Under the pieces are notes generated by a model. That model was not told the DNA's origin. It worked only from the letters and a program-made list of their open reading frames with translations, and made no database searches. 22,170 nt of DNA from Methylococcaceae bacterium (GTDB lineage Bacteria; Pseudomonadota; Gammaproteobacteria; Methylococcales; Methylococcaceae): positions 1 to 22,170 of the forward strand of contig JAJRDJ010000065.1 in NCBI GenBank assembly GCA_028678445.1, written 5' to 3'. A program made the position numbers and the translations under genes. Positions 1-8,420 of the stretch are shown piece after piece; the first letter of the stretch is position 1; the number at the start of each line of letters is the position of its first letter.

Positions 1-1169
1 GACCACTGCCGATGATAGTCCGCATAGCCGAAGGCTTTCATTAGTCGCAGCGTGCCGCCGCGGTCCCGAAGGTGGATCATGGGAAGATCATAACCGTTGA
101 AACGGCTGGCCTTGATCAAAGAATAAGCGCCGACCTGCTCGAAGCAGAGGCGAGCACCCACCACGAGGGGCTTGGAAAAACGGTACTCGCCGAACACATC
201 ACCGGCCAGGCAGGTGCTGCCGACGAGCAGGCAGGAATGCGGCCCGTCCGGCACATGCTCTCGCAATTGCGGGGATTTCTGGTATTCGAACACCTCGGGT
301 AAATGTTGAACACCGGTGTCGAGCACGGCGATGGCCTGGCCATCGCGGTGGAAGCAATCCACCACGCGCGTCACCAGTGAGCCAGCCGCTCCAATCAGGG
401 CCTTGCCCGGCTCGATCCAGACCGAGAGCGCATGGCGCTCACGAAAACCTCGAATGACCTCGCCCAGTGCCACGGCATCGGCCTCGTTGCGCGGCAGATA
501 ACCGCCGCCGATATTGAGCCATTGCAGATGCTCGAGTGGCCCCGCCAAAACGTTCTCGATTTTGTCCAATGTGGCCTGCAAGGGCTCAGGGGTGCGGGTT
601 TCGAACTGGGTGTGAAAATGAATGCCCGTCAGGCGATGAGCCAGCCGCTTGTCGTCCCGCAGCGCGGCGGCGAATGACTCCAGCGGAACCCCCAGTTTGG
701 AACGGGGACGGCAGGGGTCGTACCGGTCATCGCCGAGCACCGAAAGCTCCGGATTGACGCGGATCCCTGCCTCAATTGAAGGGTTCAGCCTGGACAGTCC
801 GCGCTGGCATTGCTCCAGGCTGTTGAAGCTGATGGCACTGCACAGCCGGCCCAGCTCATCGATTTCAGCGTCCCGGAGGCCGGGCGTGGTCAGGTGGATG
901 GCACCGCCGTGCTCAGGTCGCGCCTGCGTTATCTCGGACGCCAGTCGTGCCTCGAACAATGAGCTGACGGAAAAACCCTCGAGCGCCGGGGCCATCAGCT
1001 TCAGCAGTCCGGCAAAAGGCTGGGCCTTGATGGAGTAGAGCAGCCGTGCTCCGGAGATATCACGAACCCGGGCGAAGAGCTTGAGTTGTGCTTCGATCAG
1101 GGATTGGTCGTAGACCAACGCCGGAGTTTCCAGCGCTGACAGGTCGTCGTCATCGCTGGCAGGGTGCAT
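1..1169 (-). CDS. nspC: Carboxynorspermidine decarboxylase, 3' end cut by window edge
   Basis: This is a PLP-dependent decarboxylase of the alanine racemase fold III family. It converts carboxynorspermidine (or carboxyspermidine) to norspermidine (or spermidine), the last step of the alternative polyamine route. I translated the minus strand from ATG at 1169; about 389 codons are open to the window edge. Seen: YSIKAQ with the presumed PLP lysine at residue 48, a GIHFHTQFE segment, a glycine-rich NIGGGY phosphate loop, EPGKAL, and GSTCLAGD, which carries the cysteine typical of this decarboxylase group. The reading ends at GYADYHRQW. The family is around 370-390 aa, so only the last few codons should be missing. 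It lies 100 bp downstream of mltB on the same strand. No good Shine-Dalgarno precedes the ATG. The partner carboxynorspermidine dehydrogenase is not in the window. The family call is firm; the preferred substrate is inferred. Confidence 0.9.
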   Translation of the reverse strand, partial: MHPASDDDDLSALETPALVYDQSLIEAQLKLFARVRDISGARLLYSIKAQPFAGLLKLMAPALEGFSVSSLFEARLASEITQARPEHGGAIHLTTPGLRDAEIDELGRLCSAISFNSLEQCQRGLSRLNPSIEAGIRVNPELSVLGDDRYDPCRPRSKLGVPLESFAAALRDDKRLAHRLTGIHFHTQFETRTPEPLQATLDKIENVLAGPLEHLQWLNIGGGYLPRNEADAVALGEVIRGFRERHALSVWIEPGKALIGAAGSLVTRVVDCFHRDGQAIAVLDTGVQHLPEVFEYQKSPQLREHVPDGPHSCLLVGSTCLAGDVFGEYRFSKPLVVGARLCFEQVGAYSLIKASRFNGYDLPMIHLRDRGGTLRLMKAFGYADYHRQW

Positions 1170-1189
1170 GGCAAAATCCGGAGAGGACG

Positions 1190-1211
1190 GGGTCCGGCGA
1201 GACCCGGACCC
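1190..1211 (-). other. GC-rich hairpin between mltB and nspC
   Basis: A perfect 8-bp inverted repeat, GGGTCCGG and CCGGACCC, flanks the 6-nt loop CGAGAC in the 100-bp gap between mltB and nspC. No T-run follows on either strand, so it is not a canonical intrinsic terminator. It could be a processing or attenuation structure, or chance in GC-rich DNA. Confidence 0.4.
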
Positions 1212-1269
1212 GCGACTGATTAGCGAGGCGCTGTGGAGCGTGAGTGAAGCATCGGAAGGGCGGCGGGCC

Positions 1270-2346
1270 TTACCATTCCCGCGTCAGTTCATACGCCGCC
1301 ATGGCATACAAGGGGCTGTGGTTATAGCGCATGATCACCGAGAAGTTGTGGAACGTGATCCAGTAATCCGGGCCGGTTTCGCCCGCCAGTTGCACCAGGC
1401 CGGCTTTCTGGCCGCCCGATACCGGCTCCTCGGGTGTCACCCCGAGGCTGGCGAGCTGGCCCAGGGTATGGGTCGGTTTGGGGTTCTTGGTGCTGACCAC
1501 GCTCTGGTAGCCATCGCCGCTGATCCGGGCCGGGACGGCGATGGGTTCGCCGCTGTGCCAGCCGTTCTTGGCGAAATAGTTGGCCACGCTGGCGATGGCG
1601 TCGGCGGGGTTGTTCCAGATATCGCGCTTGCCATCGCCATCGCCGTCGGCCGCCAGTTTGCGGTAGCTGCTGGGCATGAATTGCGGCATGCCCATGGCGC
1701 CGGCATAGGATCCTAGGGGGGTCAGGTAATCCATGCCCTCCTCGCGGCAGAGCAGCAGGAATTGTTCCAGCTCGCTCCGGAAGAAGCTGGCCCGGCGGGG
1801 ATAATCGAACGCCAGCGTGGAGAGCGAGTCGATCACGCGGTATTTGCCGGGCCTGAAGCCATAGGCGCTCTCGACACCGATGATGGCGGTGACCATCTCG
1901 GGCGGTACGCCGTAGCGGGACTTCGCCTTGGCGAGCGCCGCCGCGTTGAGAGACATGAACTCGCGTCCGCCGTTGATGCGCTTTTCGGTCAGAAACAGCT
2001 TGCGGTACGCATGCCAGGGCTTGGCTTCATAGGGCTTGGCCATGGCATCCAGAATGCTGGGCACGATGCCGGCCTCATCAAAGGCGCGGGTCAGTTCCGC
2101 CGTGCTGAAGCCGTGCTTGCGGCTCATGTCCGCGATGAATTCCCGCACGGCGGGCCGCTGGGAAATCCCGGGCGACGGAGGCAGCAACACTTTGGGCTCA
2201 TCCGCGGCGGGTTTCACGGCCGGCTCCGCCTTGTTGGGCGCTTGGCGGTCGGCCGGGGCCGTCGGCGTCTTTGAGGAGCAACTGACCAAGGCCAGGCAGG
2301 CGCCGCTCAGCAGCAACGCAAGGATTTTCTTGTTCATGACATTCAT
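1270..2346 (-). CDS. mltB: Membrane-bound lytic murein transglycosylase B (lipoprotein)
   Basis: This enzyme cleaves the MurNAc-GlcNAc glycosidic bond of peptidoglycan, leaving 1,6-anhydro ends, and acts from the periplasmic face of the outer membrane. An N-terminal lipoprotein signal runs from MNKK through a hydrophobic stretch to the lipobox LVSC. It is followed by a Pro/Ala-rich linker and the MltB/Slt35 catalytic domain. The motif IIGVESAYG contains the expected catalytic Glu. A DGDGDGKRDIW loop matches the EF-hand-like calcium site known in Slt35. The frame is open to an ATG at 2382, but the signal peptide favours ATG 2346 or 2337; none has a convincing ribosome site. The protein is about 358 aa, normal for the family. 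It follows rodA after a short gap on the same strand, so it probably belongs to the elongation operon. Confidence 0.93.
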   Translation of the reverse strand: MNVMNKKILALLLSGACLALVSCSSKTPTAPADRQAPNKAEPAVKPAADEPKVLLPPSPGISQRPAVREFIADMSRKHGFSTAELTRAFDEAGIVPSILDAMAKPYEAKPWHAYRKLFLTEKRINGGREFMSLNAAALAKAKSRYGVPPEMVTAIIGVESAYGFRPGKYRVIDSLSTLAFDYPRRASFFRSELEQFLLLCREEGMDYLTPLGSYAGAMGMPQFMPSSYRKLAADGDGDGKRDIWNNPADAIASVANYFAKNGWHSGEPIAVPARISGDGYQSVVSTKNPKPTHTLGQLASLGVTPEEPVSGGQKAGLVQLAGETGPDYWITFHNFSVIMRYNHSPLYAMAAYELTREW

Positions 2347-2413
2347 GGAGTGACGCTTGGAGGTAAAACTGGAGGAAAGCATACCGGGAAAGCCGCCAGA
2401 GGCAAATGAGCCT

Positions 2414-3547
2414 TCAGTCGGGCCGGCGGTTTTGATGAGCCTGGATCGACATCAGGATGCCGAACCCCGCGAGCAGGGTGACGGTCGAGGTGCCGCCATA
2501 ACTGACCAGCGGCAGCGGAACGCCGACCACCGGGAGGATGCCGATGACCATGCCGATGTTGACGAAGATGTAGACGAAAAACGTCAGTGTCAGGGCGCCG
2601 GCCAGATACCGGCTGTAACGGTCCTTGGCCTGCATTACGATGTAGAGGCTCCGGGCCAGAACGATGAAATAGGCCGCCAGAAGACCGATGCAGCCAACCA
2701 GGCCGAATTCCTCGGCCAGCACGGCGAAGATGAAGTCGGTAGAACTCTCGGGCAAAAACTCAAGATGCACCTGGGTTCCGTGTAGCCAGCCCTTGCCGCC
2801 GACGCCGCCCGAGCCGATGGCAATTTTCGACTGGATGATGTGATAGCCGCGTCCCAGGGGATCCGCCTCGGGGTTGAGGAAAGTCAGGACGCGGTCGCGC
2901 TGGTAGCCATGCAGAAAATGCCAGAGCACCGGCAGTAGACTGAGCAGGAGTGTCACCAGAGCCGCGAGGTAGACCCAGGACAGACCGGCCAGGAACAGCA
3001 CGGCGGCACCCGAACTGGCGACGAGCACCGCAGTGCCGAGATCGGGTTGTTTGGCGATCAGGAGGACGGGCACCAGAATCATGGCACCCGCTCCCAGAAT
3101 CTGCTTGAAGCCGGGCGGCGGCGCGCTTTGGGACAGGAACCAGGCCAGCATCATGGGCGTCGACAGCTTGGTCAGTTCGGAAGGCTGGAAGCGCACGATG
3201 CCAAGGTCCAGCCAGCGCTGCGCGCCCATGCTGATTTTTCCCAACAGCAGCACCAGGGCCAGCATGAAGATACCCACCAGAAAGAGTATCGGGCTCATGT
3301 TATACAGTTGGCGCGGATGGATAAAGGCAATACCCAGCATGACGCCCAGCGCAAGACAGAGGCGCAGCGCCTGTCGCATCAGCACATCGAGATCCTGGCC
3401 AGAGGCGGAATAAAGCACCACCATGGCCATGGCTGAAAGTAATAGCAGGCCGCCGAGCAGTGGCCAATCCAGCGGCAGGCGGTCAATAAAGCGCCTGCGT
3501 GAGGGTCTCTCGAGCTCTAGACGGGCCAGCCAGGGGTCGATTTTCAT
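2414..3547 (-). CDS. rodA: Rod-shape peptidoglycan polymerase RodA (SEDS family)
   Basis: RodA is a SEDS glycosyltransferase that polymerises lipid II into glycan strands in the inner membrane and works with the transpeptidase PBP2. It is 377 aa, close to the 370 aa of the E. coli protein, and consists of many hydrophobic segments (about ten) after a basic N-terminus. Family motifs visible are RFQPSEL (residues 119-125), and FLPESSTDFIFAVLAEE (264-280), whose Asp271 matches the essential SEDS aspartate. The C-terminal VGVPLPLVSYGGTS segment is also typical. The start overlaps the end of mrdA by 4 bp (ATGA type), so translation is probably coupled. RodA is preferred to FtsW because of its mre/mrdA neighbours. 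Confidence 0.97.
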   Translation of the reverse strand: MKIDPWLARLELERPSRRRFIDRLPLDWPLLGGLLLLSAMAMVVLYSASGQDLDVLMRQALRLCLALGVMLGIAFIHPRQLYNMSPILFLVGIFMLALVLLLGKISMGAQRWLDLGIVRFQPSELTKLSTPMMLAWFLSQSAPPPGFKQILGAGAMILVPVLLIAKQPDLGTAVLVASSGAAVLFLAGLSWVYLAALVTLLLSLLPVLWHFLHGYQRDRVLTFLNPEADPLGRGYHIIQSKIAIGSGGVGGKGWLHGTQVHLEFLPESSTDFIFAVLAEEFGLVGCIGLLAAYFIVLARSLYIVMQAKDRYSRYLAGALTLTFFVYIFVNIGMVIGILPVVGVPLPLVSYGGTSTVTLLAGFGILMSIQAHQNRRPD

Positions 3548-5385
3548 GGCTTCGGCCCCAGGAGATAACGATCGATCACGGTGCGGGCAATCGGCGCAGC
3601 GACCGTGCCGCCATGCCCGGCGTTTTCGGCGACGACGGCGACGGCTATGCGGGGTGCGTCGGCGGGTGCGAAGGCGATGAACCAGGCATGGTCACGCATG
3701 GATTTGGTCACCTTCATGCCCTTGTAGCTCTTGCCTTGGCCCACGCTGAACACCTGCGCCGTCCCGGTTTTTCCGGCCATTCGGTAGGTCAGCCCATTCG
3801 AAATGCGCCGGGCGGTACCCCGCTGGATCACATCGACCATGGCGTTGACCACGAAATTCCAGTGCTCCGCCTTGATGGGCCAGCGCTGGTTGACCTCACG
3901 AGGATAGGGATTTTCCACAGTCCAGCCCGCCTTGATGGTATCTACCAGGCGCGGAGCCACATTCGCCCCCTGGTTGGCGAGGATGGCCGTGGCTCTCGCC
4001 ATCTGCAAGGGCGTCGTGGTGACGAAACCCTGGCCGATGCCGGCGATGACCGTCTCGCCCGCCGCCCATTCAGTCTTGCGATGCTTGCGTTTCCATTCCT
4101 CGGAAGGATATAGCCCGGCTTTTTCTCCGGCGATGTCGATGCCCGTCGCTTGTCCGAGGCCGAAACGGCCCTGCATGAAGTCATGCAGGCGGCGAATGCC
4201 AAGACGGTAGGCCAAGTCGTAAAAATACACATCGCAGGATTGAACGATGGCCAGCCGCATGTCGGTCGACCCGTGACCGGAATGCGCCCAGTCGCGGTAT
4301 TTGTGCCTGGAACCGGGCAGGCGGAAATACCCGGGGCAGGCCACGCGGCGAGCCGGGGAGAGGTTCATGAGTTCCAGCCCCGCCAGCGCTTCGAAGGGCT
4401 TTACCGTGGAACCGGGTGGATAGGCGCCACGGGTGGCGCGGTCGTAGAGGGGTTGCGCGGGGTCGTCCCGCAGGTCGGCATAGCTTTTGCCGCTGATCCC
4501 CTGAATGAAGGGATTGGGGTCATAACTGGGTTTGCTGGCGAGCGCCAGCACCTTGCCGCTGGTGGGATCAATCGCGACCACGGCACCATGGTAGTCACCC
4601 AGGGCATCCATGGCGATCTTCTGTAGCCCAATATCCAGCGACAGGAACAGGTCGGCGCCCTGGATGGCCGGTGTGGTACCGAGCTGGCGGATGGAGCGCC
4701 CCTTGACGTTGGTCTCGAACTCTTCGTAACCGGTCCGGCCATGGAGGAGCGTTTCGTAACTTTTTTCAAGACCGTTCTTGCCGATGAAAAAAGACCCCCG
4801 GTATTGCGCGGGATCGAGGTTCGCCAGCTCCTTCTCGTTGATGCGGGCGATATACCCGACGACGTGGGCTGTCAGTTCCCGATAGGGGTAGCTGCGCATC
4901 ATGCGGGTACGGATTTCAACCCCGGTCAGCCAGGGCAGCTTGACGGCGATGCGGGCGACATCTTCCTCGGACAGCCCCAGCCGGAGCGGCACACTCTCGA
5001 AACCTTTACGCTCGGCCCTGAGGCTTTGAAACTTGGCGATTTCATCGTCGCTCAGCGTAATGAGGCTTTTCAGTTCCTGTAACAAGCCCGACAGATTCTT
5101 GACCTGTTCCGGAACCACCTCGAGGCTATACGTCACGAAATTGTCTGCCAGCGCTTCGCCATTTCGGTCATAGATCATCCCCCGGGCGGGCGGGATAGGG
5201 GCGATCTTGATCTGATTGTCCCGCGACAGGCTGGCGTATTGCTCATGTCCCGTCACTTGCAGATAGATCAGCCGTACCACCAGCGCCGCAATACCCAGCA
5301 ACATGGCCAGGATGCTGGCGATGATCCGGTTCAAAAAGAGCCGGTTTTCCCGGAAGACATCGCGGCCGTCGAAGGAAGCGCTCAT
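3544..5385 (-). CDS. mrdA: Penicillin-binding protein 2, peptidoglycan transpeptidase
   Basis: PBP2 is the class B PBP that cross-links peptidoglycan during cell elongation and activates RodA. It is 613 aa. It has a cytoplasmic tail, one membrane anchor at about residues 20-43, a PBP dimerisation/pedestal domain from about 65 to 240, and a C-terminal transpeptidase domain. All three active-site motifs are intact: STVK (326-329, acylated Ser326), SCD (383-385) and KTGTAQ (539-544). SCD in place of the usual SxN occurs in PBP2 orthologues. The start overlaps mreD by 4 bp and the stop overlaps rodA by 4 bp. Beta-lactams such as mecillinam target this family. Confidence 0.97.
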   Translation of the reverse strand: MSASFDGRDVFRENRLFLNRIIASILAMLLGIAALVVRLIYLQVTGHEQYASLSRDNQIKIAPIPPARGMIYDRNGEALADNFVTYSLEVVPEQVKNLSGLLQELKSLITLSDDEIAKFQSLRAERKGFESVPLRLGLSEEDVARIAVKLPWLTGVEIRTRMMRSYPYRELTAHVVGYIARINEKELANLDPAQYRGSFFIGKNGLEKSYETLLHGRTGYEEFETNVKGRSIRQLGTTPAIQGADLFLSLDIGLQKIAMDALGDYHGAVVAIDPTSGKVLALASKPSYDPNPFIQGISGKSYADLRDDPAQPLYDRATRGAYPPGSTVKPFEALAGLELMNLSPARRVACPGYFRLPGSRHKYRDWAHSGHGSTDMRLAIVQSCDVYFYDLAYRLGIRRLHDFMQGRFGLGQATGIDIAGEKAGLYPSEEWKRKHRKTEWAAGETVIAGIGQGFVTTTPLQMARATAILANQGANVAPRLVDTIKAGWTVENPYPREVNQRWPIKAEHWNFVVNAMVDVIQRGTARRISNGLTYRMAGKTGTAQVFSVGQGKSYKGMKVTKSMRDHAWFIAFAPADAPRIAVAVVAENAGHGGTVAAPIARTVIDRYLLGPKP

Positions 5386-5879
5386 GGCTCACGTTCCGGT
5401 CGCATCACGGACGGCATGACCCAGAGCACCAGCGGCCAGGCCAGGGCGCCTGTCAGGGCGGGTAGCCAGTAAATCAGGCGCATGACGGAGTCGGCGATTT
5501 CAATGCGCTCGGTCCATAACACCAGCAATTGCCCGAGCAGCAGGACCAGCAACACCCAAAGGCACTGGAGTGGTACCGGAAATATCAGGAGCGGATCACG
5601 GACCCGCAGATTCAGGTAGGCCATGACGGCATAGGCCAGCGCATGCTGGCCCAGCAGCCGTCCGGTCAGTGCGTCGGCCGAGAGGCCCACGACCCAGGCG
5701 GTGATCACGCCGACCCGGTCCGGCGCGGCGAGCGTCCAGTAGATCAGCAGCAGGGCAATCCAATCGGGATTGAGCGCGAACCAGTCGGGCGGGAGGGGTA
5801 TGATCCGCAGCGCCATGGCCAGCCCGAAACTGCCATACACCCCGACGAGGCTGGCCTCATAGGGTTTATCGGGCGGCAT
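5382..5879 (-). CDS. mreD: Rod-shape-determining membrane protein MreD
   Basis: MreD is an integral inner-membrane part of the elongation machinery that binds MreC. It is 165 aa, nearly all hydrophobic, with about five or six predicted membrane segments. It also has the family-typical region around LSADALTGRLLGQHAL. The start lies 14 bp inside the 3' end of mreC, and the stop overlaps the mrdA start by 4 bp, so it is embedded in a tightly coupled operon. MreD diverges quickly, so its position between mreC and mrdA is as important for the call as the sequence. Confidence 0.94.
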   Translation of the reverse strand: MPPDKPYEASLVGVYGSFGLAMALRIIPLPPDWFALNPDWIALLLIYWTLAAPDRVGVITAWVVGLSADALTGRLLGQHALAYAVMAYLNLRVRDPLLIFPVPLQCLWVLLVLLLGQLLVLWTERIEIADSVMRLIYWLPALTGALAWPLVLWVMPSVMRPEREP

Positions 5880-6768
5880 TCGTGAGCGGTTTTGACGCTA
5901 TGGGATCATTACTTACGGGGATGCGGGGCAACGGCGTTGAGTCGCTGCGGACCACGAGCAGTTCACGGTTGCGGTCCAGTCGTGCAATGGGGGCCGCGCT
6001 GTAGGCACGGGAGGCAGCCGCCTCAGGCGGCGCGGCGACCACTCTGGCGACCGGGTAGCCTGCCGGAAAAACACCGCCCAGCCCCGAGGTGACCAGCAAG
6101 TCACCCGGTTGAATATCGGCGTTGCCTGACAGATAAGGCAGCTCCAGCCGGTCGGTCTGGCCGGTACCCATGGCAATGGTACGCAAGCCGTTGCGGTTGA
6201 CCTGCACAGGGATGGCATGGCTGGGATCGGTGATCATCACCACGTCGGCGCTATTCGCGCTCACCCGCAGCACCTGACCGACCACACCATTGCCGTCAAC
6301 GACCGCCTGGCCGACTTCTATTCCGTAACGACTGCCCTTGTTGACCACGATCAGGTTCTCGTGTGGATAGACATTAATCGCCAGGGGCTCGGCAATGAGT
6401 ACCTGGTCGCCAACCTTGAAAGTACTGTCGAGCAGCCCTCGCAGCCGGATATTTTCCTGTTCGAGCGCCTCGAATTTGAGTTGCCTGCCCCGGAGTATCA
6501 GTGCTTCCTCCTTCAGTCGCTGATTTTCGCTCATCAACTCGGTTTGGCTCGAACCCAAGCCCGCAAGCTGGTGGAAGAGGCGGGTGGGAACGCTCACGAC
6601 CTGCCGTATCGGCGCGATCATCGCCGTAAACGGAAGCCGCTGGGCGGTCATGACTCCCCGGTTTTCAATCGCCAGCAACAGCAGCGATGCGCAGAAGCAC
6701 AAAGCCAGCTTGAAATGCAGGGTGGAACCCGTGGCAAACAGAGGTTTGTTGCTGGTCTGAGCACGCAT
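5866..6768 (-). CDS. mreC: Rod-shape-determining protein MreC
   Basis: MreC is a bitopic inner-membrane protein whose periplasmic domain activates PBP2 and links it to MreB through MreD. It is 300 aa. It has a short cytoplasmic N-terminus, one membrane span at about residues 19-34, a coiled coil at about 72-112 rich in Glu, Leu and Arg, and then the paired beta-barrel periplasmic domain. The stretch around VGQVLRVSANSADVVMITDP is characteristic of the family. The Pro-rich C-terminal tail is probably disordered. The gene starts 49 bp after mreB and overlaps mreD by 14 bp. Confidence 0.96.
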   Translation of the reverse strand: MRAQTSNKPLFATGSTLHFKLALCFCASLLLLAIENRGVMTAQRLPFTAMIAPIRQVVSVPTRLFHQLAGLGSSQTELMSENQRLKEEALILRGRQLKFEALEQENIRLRGLLDSTFKVGDQVLIAEPLAINVYPHENLIVVNKGSRYGIEVGQAVVDGNGVVGQVLRVSANSADVVMITDPSHAIPVQVNRNGLRTIAMGTGQTDRLELPYLSGNADIQPGDLLVTSGLGGVFPAGYPVARVVAAPPEAAASRAYSAAPIARLDRNRELLVVRSDSTPLPRIPVSNDPIASKPLTNAAR

Positions 6769-6817
6769 GAACGCTGATAGCGGCTGGGTTCAATGAACAA
6801 TAACGGGCAAAGCGGGA

Positions 6818-7864
6818 TCAATCCAGAGTGAACATGGCCATGCCCTTGGCGTCGAGCAATTCGAGAATGCGACCGCCGCCCCGGGCGACACAGGTCAGGG
6901 GATCCTCGGCAATATGCACGGGAAGCCCGGTTTCCTCGGCAATCAGCCGGTCGATATCCTTGAGCAGGGCACCGCCGCCCGTGACGTAGATGCCACGTTC
7001 GGCCACATCCGAACTGAGTTCCGGCGGGGTTTGTTCGAGCGCGGTCTTGATGGCGTCGATAATACCCTGCAGCGGTTCCTGCAAGGCTTCCAGAATTTCG
7101 TTGCTGCTGAGGATAAACGTGCGCGGCACCCCTTCGGCCAGATTGCGCCCGGTGACCTCGATTTCCCGAATCTCGCTGCCCGGATAGGCCGAGCCGATTT
7201 CATGCTTGATGCGCTCGGCGGTGGCCTCACCGATCAGGGTGCCATAGTTCCGGCGGACGTAGCTCATGATGGCATCATCGAACCGGTCGCCGCCAATGCG
7301 GACCGAGGACGAGTAGACAATGCCGTTCAGTGAGACGATGCCGACTTCCGAGGTACCGCCGCCGATGTCGAGCACCATCGAGCCGCGTGCTTCCTCGACC
7401 GGCAAGCCGGCCCCGATCGCCGCCGCCATGGGTTCCTCGATCAGGTACACTTCCCGCGCTCCGGCGCCCAGCGCGGATTCCTTGATGGCCCGGCGTTCCA
7501 CCTGGGTGGAACCGCTGGGTACACAAATCAACACCCGGGGGCTGGGTCGAAACAGACGGTTCTCATGGACCTTATGGATAAAGTACTGGAGCATCTTTTC
7601 GGTGATGGTGAAGTCGGCGATCACGCCGTCCTTCATCGGCCGGATGGCCGTGATGTTGCCCGGGGTTCTGCCCAGCATGGATTTGGCTTCAGCGCCAACT
7701 GCCGCTATGCTTTTCTGGCCGCGGGCGCGGTCTTCCCGGATGGCCACCACGGAGGGTTCATCCAGCACGATGCCCTTGCCCCGGGAGTAGATCAGGGTGT
7801 TCGCAGTGCCGAGATCAATGGAAAGGTCAGTTGAATAAAAGCCTCGGAGCTGCTTGAAAAACAT
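6818..7864 (-). CDS. mreB: Actin-like cell-shape protein MreB
   Basis: MreB is a bacterial actin that forms membrane-associated filaments and directs the PBP2-RodA elongation complex. It is 348 aa, the standard length. Nucleotide-binding signatures are intact: phosphate-1 loop IDLGTANT (residues 16-23), phosphate-2 loop DIGGGTSE (166-173) and the adenosine-site region VTGGGALLKDID near the C-terminus. The N-terminal MFFKQLRGFYS is typical of gammaproteobacterial MreB. It is the first gene of the minus-strand operon and is divergent from gatC across a 245-bp gap containing a candidate sigma-70 promoter (7894-7922). The ribosome site before ATG 7864 is weak. Confidence 0.98.
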   Translation of the reverse strand: MFFKQLRGFYSTDLSIDLGTANTLIYSRGKGIVLDEPSVVAIREDRARGQKSIAAVGAEAKSMLGRTPGNITAIRPMKDGVIADFTITEKMLQYFIHKVHENRLFRPSPRVLICVPSGSTQVERRAIKESALGAGAREVYLIEEPMAAAIGAGLPVEEARGSMVLDIGGGTSEVGIVSLNGIVYSSSVRIGGDRFDDAIMSYVRRNYGTLIGEATAERIKHEIGSAYPGSEIREIEVTGRNLAEGVPRTFILSSNEILEALQEPLQGIIDAIKTALEQTPPELSSDVAERGIYVTGGGALLKDIDRLIAEETGLPVHIAEDPLTCVARGGGRILELLDAKGMAMFTLD

Positions 7865-7893
7865 ATGTCTTGCGCCGTGTCAAAATAAGACTA

Positions 7894-7922
7894 ATTTAAC
7901 AAGTCGCGCCTAGCCTAGGCAA
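7894..7922 (-). promoter_or_regulatory. Candidate sigma-70 promoter for the mre-mrd operon
   Basis: On the minus strand, TTGCCT (7917-7922) and TTAAAT (7894-7899) are separated by 17 bp, about 30 bp upstream of the mreB start. The hairpin-forming repeat CAAGGA-N6-TCCTTG (7920-7937) abuts and slightly overlaps the -35 element, so it could be an operator. The call is based on consensus matching only. Confidence 0.45.
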
Positions 7923-7937
7923 GGAACTTCGTCCTTG
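7920..7937. repeat. 6-bp inverted repeat overlapping the mreB -35 box
   Basis: CAAGGA and TCCTTG are perfectly complementary arms around the loop ACTTCG, in the divergent mreB/gatC intergenic region. The position next to the predicted mreB -35 suggests a regulator site or an RNA hairpin. No specific regulator can be named. Confidence 0.35.
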
Positions 7938-8038
7938 GGGCGTAGAGCTAAAGCGGCGGAACCCGATTGTAACGGCCCGCAAATCGGGTGTCGCTGGCCG
8001 CCTTGGCATCCTGGATTCAGCACCCGAACAGAGCGGTT

Positions 8039-8068
8039 TTGACTACCTCCACGGCATTCCCGAATAAT
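8039..8068 (+). promoter_or_regulatory. Candidate sigma-70 promoter for gatCAB
   Basis: TTGACT (8039-8044) and AATAAT (8063-8068) are each 5/6 matches to consensus and are separated by 18 bp. Initiation near 8075 would give a leader of about 35 nt before the gatC ATG at 8110. Confidence 0.55.
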
Positions 8069-8109
8069 TTCACCACAGAAACTCACCAGACTTTCAGCGA
8101 GCACACACC

Positions 8110-8397
8110 ATGTCACTCACCTCCGCAGAGGTCAACCGCATTGCCTGGCTGGCCCGGCTGGCCATCGATACCGACAAGATCGAAGCCTATGCCCACGATC
8201 TGTCGGGTATTCTCGATTTCATCGAGCAGATGAGCGCCGTCGAAACGGACGCCGTACTGCCCATGGCTCATCCGCTGGATCAGGCGCAGCGGATGCGGCC
8301 CGATGAGGTCACGGAACCCGACCAGCGGGCTCTCTTTCAGGCTCAGGCGCCGGCGGTGGAGGCGGGGTTGTATTTGGTGCCACGGGTTATTGAGTAA
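8110..8397 (+). CDS. gatC: Asp-tRNA(Asn)/Glu-tRNA(Gln) amidotransferase subunit C
   Basis: GatC is the small subunit that wraps around the GatA-GatB interface and stabilises the amidotransferase. At 95 aa it has the usual size. The N-terminal SLTSAEVNRIAWLARL and the following acidic helix, then the MSAVETDAVLPMAHPLD segment, are the expected family pattern. It is the first gene of the plus-strand operon. The ribosome site is poor (AGCGAG 12 nt upstream). A short hairpin lies just after its stop, before gatA. Confidence 0.96.
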   Translation: MSLTSAEVNRIAWLARLAIDTDKIEAYAHDLSGILDFIEQMSAVETDAVLPMAHPLDQAQRMRPDEVTEPDQRALFQAQAPAVEAGLYLVPRVIE

Positions 8398-8400
8398 CAC

Positions 8401-8420
8401 ATGCCGCACGGCATACTTTT
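8401..8420 (+). other. Hairpin with T-rich tail between gatC and gatA
   Basis: ATGCC and GGCAT pair around GCAC and are followed by ACTTTT. The stem is short (5 bp), so if it acts at all it would be an attenuator or processing site that lowers gatA expression relative to gatC. It is weaker than a typical intrinsic terminator. Confidence 0.3.

Noticed and set aside
3499..4113. A 204-codon plus-strand open frame opposite mrdA
   Set aside because: It is antisense to the PBP2 transpeptidase domain, whose catalytic motifs are intact.
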